Positions 58,541-64,000 of a stretch of 64,000 nucleotides of DNA are shown here, in pieces (position 1 is the stretch's first letter; each line of letters starts with the position of its first letter). A program made the position numbers and the translations under genes. Origin of the DNA: Sphaerochaeta sp032144095 (GTDB lineage Bacteria > Spirochaetota > Spirochaetia > Sphaerochaetales > Sphaerochaetaceae); the NCBI RefSeq assembly GCF_032144095.1, contig NZ_JAVSNJ010000015.1, positions 3,024 to 67,023 on the forward strand, written 5' to 3'. A model generated the notes under the pieces. It made no database searches and was not told the origin of the DNA. It saw only the letters and a list, made by a program, of their open reading frames with translations.

Positions 58541-60028
58541 ATGATAATTGAAGGAATACTGTCCGTTTTGACGGTAAAGACCATATCCTTGATCTTTGGA
58601 GGCACTGTACTGGGAATCCTGTTTGGATCGATCCCGGGCATTACCGTAACCATGGGAGTGGCACTGTTTCTCCCCATCACATTCAGCATGGAACCTGTAG
58701 AAGGGCTCTCCTTGCTTATGGGGCTCTATATCGGAGGGACTTCAGGGGGCCTCATATCAGCAGTGCTCCTGAACATTCCCGGCACCCCAGCCTCCATCTG
58801 CACCTGTTTCGATGGTGCTCCTTTGGCCCAGCAGGGCAAGGCAGGGAAGGCCCTTGGGCTTGGTATCGTCTACTCCTTCCTGGGAGGGATGTTCAGCCTG
58901 GTCGTCCTCTTCTTCATCTCCCCCTGGCTTGCAGGCATCGCCTTGAACTTTGCCTCCTATGAGTATTTCTCCATCGGGATATTCAGCCTGACCCTGGTAT
59001 CGACGATGAGCGGGAAGTCTTTCGTGAAAGGGCTGTTCAGTGCCCTGTTGGGCTTTTCGTTCACCTTCATCGGGATGGCACCCATCACGGCCTTCCCCCG
59101 GTTTACCTTTGGGTTCAAGCAGCTCAATGGTGGGTTGAGCCTCCTGCCCATCCTTATCGGGTTGTTTGCTGTCTCCCAGCTTTTTGAGTCTTCAAACAAG
59201 GATGAGGAAGAGGTCAAGCCGGTCGAGTACTCGATCAAGGGCTTCGGGTTCTCCTTCAAGGAGTTCCTCTCCCAGAAATGGAATTTTCTGCGTTCTGCCC
59301 TGATAGGCACAGGCGTTGGTATCCTCCCCGGTCTTGGTGGGGCGATCTGCAGTGTGGTGGCCTATGGGGTTGCCAAGAAACAGTCGAAATACCCCGAGAA
59401 GTTTGGTACCGGCGCTATCGATGGCATCGTTGCCTCTGAGACCTCCAACAACGCCTCGACCGGTGGTGCCCTTGTTCCTCTCATGACGCTGGGTATCCCT
59501 GGTGACAACACCACAGCCATCCTGCTTGCAGGCTTCATGGTGCATGGCATCACCCCCGGCCCTCTGTTGTTCGAGAACAACGGGGTGTTGGTCTACGGGA
59601 TCTTTACCGCCCTGGTCCTTGCCAATATCTTCATGATCATCTCCGAGTTCGGCGGCATGCGCCTCTTCGTGAAGGTCCTGAAGGTGCCCAAGCACTTCCT
59701 GCTTCCCATCGTCCTAACCCTCTGTGTTATCGGCTCCTATGGGCTGAACAACAGGATGTTCGATGTCTGGACCATGCTGTTCTTCGGCATCCTTGGCTTT
59801 GGCATGAAAAAGTTCGAGATCCCCTCCACCCCTCTGCTGTTGGGTGCCATTCTCGGACCCATCATTGAGACCGAGCTGCGCCGGGGTCTGATGAGAAGCA
59901 AGGGAAGCTTCCTTCCTTTCTTTACCGAACCCATTTCCGGGGTCATCCTCACCATTACGATTCTTGTTGTGCTGTTTTCAGCAATCCAGACCCTCAGGAA
60001 AGCAAACCTACAAAAACGCGCCCAATAG
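58541..60028 (+). CDS. tctA: Tripartite tricarboxylate transporter large permease (TctA family)
   Basis: A 495-residue protein with about 12 helices. The conserved GILFGSIPGITVTMGVALFL, YIGGTSGGLISAVLLNIPGT, SASICTCFDG-like ASICTCFDGAPLAQQGKAG, and the second repeat TGVGILPGLGGAICSVVAYG with ASETSNNASTGGALVPLMTL are all present. Length and order are normal for TctA. The transketolase-like gene starts 8 bp after its stop codon, so transport and metabolism are co-expressed. Confidence 0.95.
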   Translation: MIIEGILSVLTVKTISLIFGGTVLGILFGSIPGITVTMGVALFLPITFSMEPVEGLSLLMGLYIGGTSGGLISAVLLNIPGTPASICTCFDGAPLAQQGKAGKALGLGIVYSFLGGMFSLVVLFFISPWLAGIALNFASYEYFSIGIFSLTLVSTMSGKSFVKGLFSALLGFSFTFIGMAPITAFPRFTFGFKQLNGGLSLLPILIGLFAVSQLFESSNKDEEEVKPVEYSIKGFGFSFKEFLSQKWNFLRSALIGTGVGILPGLGGAICSVVAYGVAKKQSKYPEKFGTGAIDGIVASETSNNASTGGALVPLMTLGIPGDNTTAILLAGFMVHGITPGPLLFENNGVLVYGIFTALVLANIFMIISEFGGMRLFVKVLKVPKHFLLPIVLTLCVIGSYGLNNRMFDVWTMLFFGILGFGMKKFEIPSTPLLLGAILGPIIETELRRGLMRSKGSFLPFFTEPISGVILTITILVVLFSAIQTLRKANLQKRAQ

Positions 60029-60036
60029 GAGACCTT

Positions 60037-62370
60037 ATGCAAAGAACCATAGTCAACAATCAGATAGCTCTCAAGCATTGGGAGAAGAGTGCTGACCTTA
60101 TAGACCAATTCATCGACATCCCCCTCAACTACCGCCAGAGCGGCCACCCCGGTGGCTCCCGTTCGAAGGTACACATGTTCCTCTCCCTCCTGCTCAGTGG
60201 GGCGATGAGATGGGACATCCGTGACAGCGACAAGCGCTTCGGGGACAAGTTCGTCCTGGGGTGTGGGCATACCATACCGTTGGTGTATGCCACCCTTGCA
60301 CTCCTCAATGAGGCGATGAGGGCAAAGTATGAAGAGACGGGAGATTCCAGGTATCTCATCAAGGATGAGGAGCACAGGGCCTTGTATTGGGAAGACCTCG
60401 TGGGATTCAGAAACCGCGGGGGGCTTTCAGGACATGCCGAGGCCAATGGTAAGAGTTCCTTCCTTAAGGCCAATACCGGGCCCTCGGGCCATGGTACCCC
60501 TGCAGCCGCAGGCCTGGCTTTTTCGCTCAAGCGCTCTGGTGCTGCTGGGGTGAAGGTCTTCATCATGGAAGGTGAGGGTGGGCTGACCCCTGGAGCTACC
60601 CATGAGACGCTCAATACCGCCTGGGGCATGGCCCTGGACAACCTGCACTTCCTGGTCGACTGGAATGACTTTGGCATTGATGGGCACAAGACCAGCGAGG
60701 TCGTCTATGGCGAGCCCAAGGATTGGTTCGCTCCCCATGGCTGGAGGGTGGTAGGCACAGAGCATGGTTCTGAGTTTGCATCCCTGACCGAGAAGCTCGA
60801 TGAATTGACCAACGACCTTGATGGGAGGAAGAGCCCTTCCATGCTCTGGTTCAAGACCCGGAAGGGCCGTGGCTACCTCAAGTATGACTTTGCCTCCCAT
60901 GGTGCACCCCACAAGAAGAACGGTGTGGAGTACTGGACGCTTCGTAGGGAGTTTGCCAACAAGTATGGTGCCCAGTTTGTGAATATGGATGGCCCATACC
61001 AGGAAGGATCGGACGAGTTCCGCCAGAACCTCAAGGCTGTTGCCGATGTCCTGCGTTCGGACAAGGCCCTGGTGACCTATCTTGCCGACCGCCTTGTGGA
61101 GCTTGGGGATTCGGTTCCCACCCATATTGAGGGGTACAAGCTTGACAGGAAGGGCAATCCCTTCCATGACAGAAGCCTGTGGGACTTTGCCTCCTACCCG
61201 CAAGGGATGTGGGCAAAACCCGGGACCAAGGCAGCCAACCGTGCTGCGATGGGCAAGTGGGGATCCTATATCAACCATGTGGGAAAGACTCAGTATGGCA
61301 GACCCATCTTCCTGGCTTCCTCAGCCGACCTTGCCGGATCGACGAACCTTGCCGGTTTTGGAACTGGCTGGGAGGGTGACGAAGGGTATGGGTGGTATGA
61401 GCGTGTGGGAACCGATGAGGGTGTCATGGCTCCAACGGAGATCACCGAGTTCTCCAATGCCGGGATGCTCTCCTCTGTTGCCTCCTTGAACCTTTCCGAA
61501 AAGCCCCAGGATGAATTTGATGGGTTCTATGGGGCGGTGTCGACCTACGCTTCGTTCTCCTATCTCAAGTATGGCCCGCTCAGGCTCTTTAGCCAGTTTT
61601 GTCAGGATGCCGACCATAAGGTTGGCAAGTTCCTCTGGGTTGGTGCCCATAGTGGTCCAGAAACCGCTGATGACAGCAGGACCCACTTTGGAATCTTCTC
61701 CCCGGGTGTTACCCAGCTCTTCCCCAAGGGGCAGATACTGAACCTCTATCCTTGGGAGTACAACGAGGTGCCTGTCCTCCTGGGTGCTGCATTTGCCTTG
61801 GATGTGCCTCTCATCGCGTTGCATGTGACCAGGCCCGAGATCACAATACCGGACCGAAAAGCCTCTGGGATACCCTCTCATTTTGAGGCAGCAAAGGGTG
61901 CGTATGTGCTCAGGGAGTACACCAAGGGCCAGGATAGGGGTGGTACGATCTTTATCCAGGGTACCAGTGCCGTGGCCTCGGCTGTGGAGTTGCTGCCTCT
62001 TCTGGAGAAGGAGCAGGTCAACGTGAAGCTGGTCTGTGTAACCAGTCCTGAGCTCTTTGCCCTGCAGGGCAAGGAGTATAGGGACTCTGTGGTAACCCCA
62101 GCCGATAGGGCTGACTCGACGTTCATCACCACCCATGCTAGGCGATTGATGAGTGAGTGGGTTTTCAATGACCTGAGCGAGGAGTATGCCCTCAGCAGCG
62201 ATTATGACGACCGTTGGAGAACTGGCGGGTCCCTTGAAGAGGTCCTTGATGAAGCCCATATGAATCCCAAGTGGATTCTCGAGGCCATCAAACGATTCGC
62301 CTCCGATCGCCCCAAACGGTTGGCAACACTTACGCTACAACTTGAATCAGCGCTAGGCGCAAAGGAATAG
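60037..62370 (+). CDS. Transketolase-like thiamine-diphosphate enzyme (long form)
   Basis: A 777-residue protein, about 100 residues longer than common transketolases. The N-terminal domain has the transketolase-type SGHPGGSRSKVHMFLSLLLS and LGCGHTIPLVYATLALLNEA. The ThDP/Mg motif reads IMEGEGGLTPGATHETLNTA and ends with FLVDWNDFGIDG, so the usual GDG is GEG. The pyrimidine-binding region has FSNAGMLSSVASLNLS and STYASFSYLKYGPLRLFSQF, and a C-terminal domain follows. It lies 8 bp after tctA and 3 bp before an HpcH/HpaI aldolase. It would transfer a two-carbon unit to or from a pathway aldehyde or ketose. True substrate unknown. Confidence 0.85.
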   Translation: MQRTIVNNQIALKHWEKSADLIDQFIDIPLNYRQSGHPGGSRSKVHMFLSLLLSGAMRWDIRDSDKRFGDKFVLGCGHTIPLVYATLALLNEAMRAKYEETGDSRYLIKDEEHRALYWEDLVGFRNRGGLSGHAEANGKSSFLKANTGPSGHGTPAAAGLAFSLKRSGAAGVKVFIMEGEGGLTPGATHETLNTAWGMALDNLHFLVDWNDFGIDGHKTSEVVYGEPKDWFAPHGWRVVGTEHGSEFASLTEKLDELTNDLDGRKSPSMLWFKTRKGRGYLKYDFASHGAPHKKNGVEYWTLRREFANKYGAQFVNMDGPYQEGSDEFRQNLKAVADVLRSDKALVTYLADRLVELGDSVPTHIEGYKLDRKGNPFHDRSLWDFASYPQGMWAKPGTKAANRAAMGKWGSYINHVGKTQYGRPIFLASSADLAGSTNLAGFGTGWEGDEGYGWYERVGTDEGVMAPTEITEFSNAGMLSSVASLNLSEKPQDEFDGFYGAVSTYASFSYLKYGPLRLFSQFCQDADHKVGKFLWVGAHSGPETADDSRTHFGIFSPGVTQLFPKGQILNLYPWEYNEVPVLLGAAFALDVPLIALHVTRPEITIPDRKASGIPSHFEAAKGAYVLREYTKGQDRGGTIFIQGTSAVASAVELLPLLEKEQVNVKLVCVTSPELFALQGKEYRDSVVTPADRADSTFITTHARRLMSEWVFNDLSEEYALSSDYDDRWRTGGSLEEVLDEAHMNPKWILEAIKRFASDRPKRLATLTLQLESALGAKE

Positions 62371-62373
62371 GGA

Positions 62374-63129
62374 ATGTCTATACAAGAAGTTCGTGATGGG
62401 AAGGTCGTGGTTGGAACGATGATACGCATGGTGCGTAATTCAGCCATTGTCCTGGTGGCAGCAAATGCTGGACTGGATTTTGTCATGTTTGATATGGAAC
62501 ATGGTGCATTTAATTTTGAGACGATAGCCGATGCAGCTTCTCTTGCAAGGGCGAAGGGCATAGAGTGTTTTGTTCGTGTTCCCGAGCTGTCCAAGGGCAA
62601 TGTCTCCCGCGCCCTCGATTGTGGTGTGACGGGTGTCATGGTTCCCATGATCCGTACTGCCAATGATGCCAAGCTTTTTGCCGGTTGGGCAAAGTACGCC
62701 CCCATAGGGGAGCGTGGTCTTGGTGGCAATGGTGCCCATACCGAGTACCATGACGAGGGGTCAAACTCCGAGGCTTTCATGCCCAGTGAAAATGCCAGGG
62801 TCCTGACGATTGCGCAGATCGAGCTCTCTGAGGCGATCGACAATATTGATGCCATTGCAGCTGTCGATGGCATCGATGCCCTGCTGATCGGGCCTGCAGA
62901 CCTTTCCAACTCCTTGGGTGTCAGTGGCCAGTTCAACCATCCCAAGATGGATGCGGCAATCCAGAAGGTTGCTGATGCTGCGAAGAAGCATGGCAAGGTC
63001 TTTGGCTTCCATGCAGGCGATGAGCTTGTCCGCAAGTGGATCCCAGAAGGTCTCACCCTCAGGATGAGCCTGATGGACATCAACCTGCTGCTCAAGGGGA
63101 TGCAGGCTATCACCAAGTTGAGGGACTAA
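62374..63129 (+). CDS. HpcH/HpaI-family aldolase (2-keto-3-deoxy acid aldolase type)
   Basis: A 251-residue class II aldolase. Family features include GTMIRMVRNSAIVLVAANAG, DFVMFDMEHGAFNFETIADA, FVRVPELSKGNVSRALDCG, metal-ligand Glu in IAQIELSEAIDNI and Asp in LLIGPADLSNSLG. Such enzymes cleave 2-keto-3-deoxy or 2-keto-4-hydroxy acids to pyruvate (or glyoxylate-type products) plus an aldehyde. It starts 3 bp after the transketolase-like stop codon and is the last gene of the unit, ahead of a strong terminator. The pairing with a ThDP enzyme suggests that the aldehyde or a keto product is passed on for C2 transfer. Confidence 0.92.
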   Translation: MSIQEVRDGKVVVGTMIRMVRNSAIVLVAANAGLDFVMFDMEHGAFNFETIADAASLARAKGIECFVRVPELSKGNVSRALDCGVTGVMVPMIRTANDAKLFAGWAKYAPIGERGLGGNGAHTEYHDEGSNSEAFMPSENARVLTIAQIELSEAIDNIDAIAAVDGIDALLIGPADLSNSLGVSGQFNHPKMDAAIQKVADAAKKHGKVFGFHAGDELVRKWIPEGLTLRMSLMDINLLLKGMQAITKLRD

Positions 63130-63167
63130 GAGAGCTAGGTAAGAAAGGCAAAGAAGAAATAGCTGAG

Positions 63168-63215
63168 GGGCTGTTCTAAAAGAGTAGAGATATTCTTGGG
63201 AACAGCCCTTTTTTT
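63168..63215 (+). terminator. Terminator of the TctABC/aldolase operon
   Basis: GGGCTGTTC (63168-63176) pairs with GAACAGCCC (63200-63208) and is followed by seven T residues (63209-63215). The 23-nt loop is large. Confidence 0.82.
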
Positions 63216-63359
63216 GTATGAAGGGAGGCCTTTATACCCCTTTCTGCTATATGTTTATGTAAAGACGAGGAATATCAGAAAACACCGTAACCGGTTTCTC
63301 CAATATCAGCAGAAGTTGAGCCAAGGGTTACTTTCCTTCTTAGCAATGCACCTGATGAA

Positions 63360-64000
63360 TTACAATTCTTTAACAGAAAATCGATATTTGTCAGTTATTT
63401 TTGGAAGAGTCCGTGCATACGTTTTAGCAACATGACAATCACTCCACAGCTCCTCATATTTCATCACTCTGAAATCCATATAAGGTTTAATTATTGATTG
63501 GAATTCCCTAAGCTCAAGTAAATGCTGAGAGTAGACTTGAGGAGTAACTTGATCATCTTCAGGCGTCCAATATATGTAAAGAAGTATCGGCACCTTTTTT
63601 TCGAACTGGGCACGTTTGAGCAAACCGATTGTATGCTTGATCATCTGTGAAAAATCAAAATGGTATAGGTCCTGTTTTCTTTGATAAAACTGGATAACAT
63701 TTTCCATGAACCCATCAGGGAGGTAAAACTGCAATATCTTTGCATTATCCTCTCGTACATAAGCATCAAGTTTCTGACGCTTAGAATCCAGAATTTCAAG
63801 AAATTTAGATTCTACCCCGATAATATGGCTGGAATTCTCAAGATAGAAATCTAGGTTAGGGGGAGTCCCTCCCAATCCTGTTGGGAGTTTATATTCGAAT
63901 CTTGCTTGGGAAAAATGTGTTTCGTTAAGGAATCTGGCTTCTCTCATTTTCTCTTTCATCGGAGCGAACGAGTTAATGCAAAGGGCTGCTGAAGACTGTA
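63360..64000 (-). CDS. PD-(D/E)XK nuclease-like protein, C-terminal part (cut by window edge)
   Basis: At least 213 residues, continuing past the right edge. An ATG at 63959 is available, but the frame stays open upstream and reads QSSAALCINSFAP directly before it, a natural protein sequence, with no ribosome site at 63959, so the true start is outside. The core GGTPPNLDFYL, then HIIGVESKFLE, fits a PD-(D/E)XK nuclease (Asp, then Glu-x-Lys). This resembles putative restriction-type endonucleases of the PGN_0703 kind (from memory, not checked). It is A+T-rich compared with the preceding operon and is probably an accessory gene. Confidence 0.65.
   Translation of the reverse strand, partial: QSSAALCINSFAPMKEKMREARFLNETHFSQARFEYKLPTGLGGTPPNLDFYLENSSHIIGVESKFLEILDSKRQKLDAYVREDNAKILQFYLPDGFMENVIQFYQRKQDLYHFDFSQMIKHTIGLLKRAQFEKKVPILLYIYWTPEDDQVTPQVYSQHLLELREFQSIIKPYMDFRVMKYEELWSDCHVAKTYARTLPKITDKYRFSVKEL

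Noticed and set aside
1..64000. tRNA, rRNA, CRISPR arrays, transposases, integrases, phage genes
   Set aside because: Looked for on both strands by eye; none could be supported.

Overview
The window looks like the chromosome of a fermentative, sugar- and sugar-acid-eating spirochaete of the Sphaerochaeta type. This is an inference. It rests on the many solute-binding-protein transporters (two TRAP, one TctABC, one CUT1 sugar ABC, one BMP nucleoside-type ABC), on binding proteins that share a short signal peptide ending in an F-A-x-G-x-x-E style junction, on a sodium-pumping oxaloacetate decarboxylase, and on a YesMN-type two-component pair. I see no rRNA, tRNA, CRISPR array, transposase or phage gene.

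Layout. (1) 1-2541, minus strand: rpiR regulator, gnd and a PfkB sugar-acid kinase running off the left edge. (2) 2618-14326: an A+T-rich block of about 11.7 kb. Its leftward arm holds a GntR-LacI hybrid regulator, a D-2-hydroxyacid dehydrogenase and an aldo/keto reductase. Its rightward arm holds a TRAP transporter, a RbsD/FucU mutarotase, an IlvD/Edd dehydratase, a fumarate-reductase-like flavoprotein and a DapB-like reductase. The block is bounded by two copies of a 41-bp direct repeat (one mismatch) that also carries the apparent RpiR operator. (3) 14439-17936: the CUT1 ABC transporter that appears to have been rpiR's divergent partner before the block arrived, then a KdgF-like cupin. (4) 17931-24047: a YesMN-type two-component system divergent from a second TRAP transporter. 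(5) 24166-27225: iron alcohol dehydrogenase, a PNPOx-like protein and a nitronate-monooxygenase-like protein. (6) 27520-38018: a purine-type cluster (BMP ABC transporter, fused molybdenum hydroxylase, amidohydrolase) interrupted by an oppositely oriented DUF4143 ATPase gene that sits between two direct copies of a 71-72 bp hairpin repeat. (7) 38258-50963: housekeeping genes (PfkB kinase, dCMP deaminase, hydrolase, oadGAB, mrp, NUDIX, SIMPL, gpsA, GNAT, FAD/NAD oxidoreductase), plus a probable small structured RNA at about 46846-47003 and an unknown secreted protein. (8) 50960-54646: GH36 alpha-galactosidase divergent from an unknown protein. (9) 54832-63129: a catabolic unit made of a TIM-barrel isomerase-like enzyme, an FCD-type GntR regulator, TctCBA, a 777-residue transketolase-like enzyme and an HpcH/HpaI aldolase. 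Two of its promoters share the palindrome ATGATATATCA. (10) 63360-64000: a PD-(D/E)XK nuclease-like gene running off the right edge.

How it works together. Most of the window imports organic or sugar acids and feeds them to dehydratases, aldolases, dehydrogenases and the pentose-phosphate route, each unit with its own regulator. All five solute-binding-protein genes are followed by a strong stem-loop before the next gene of their operon, a common design for making more binding protein than membrane subunits. The two most novel units are the repeat-bounded sugar-acid block at 2.6-14.3 kb and the TctABC/transketolase-like/aldolase unit at 54.8-63.1 kb. Their substrates cannot be read from sequence alone.
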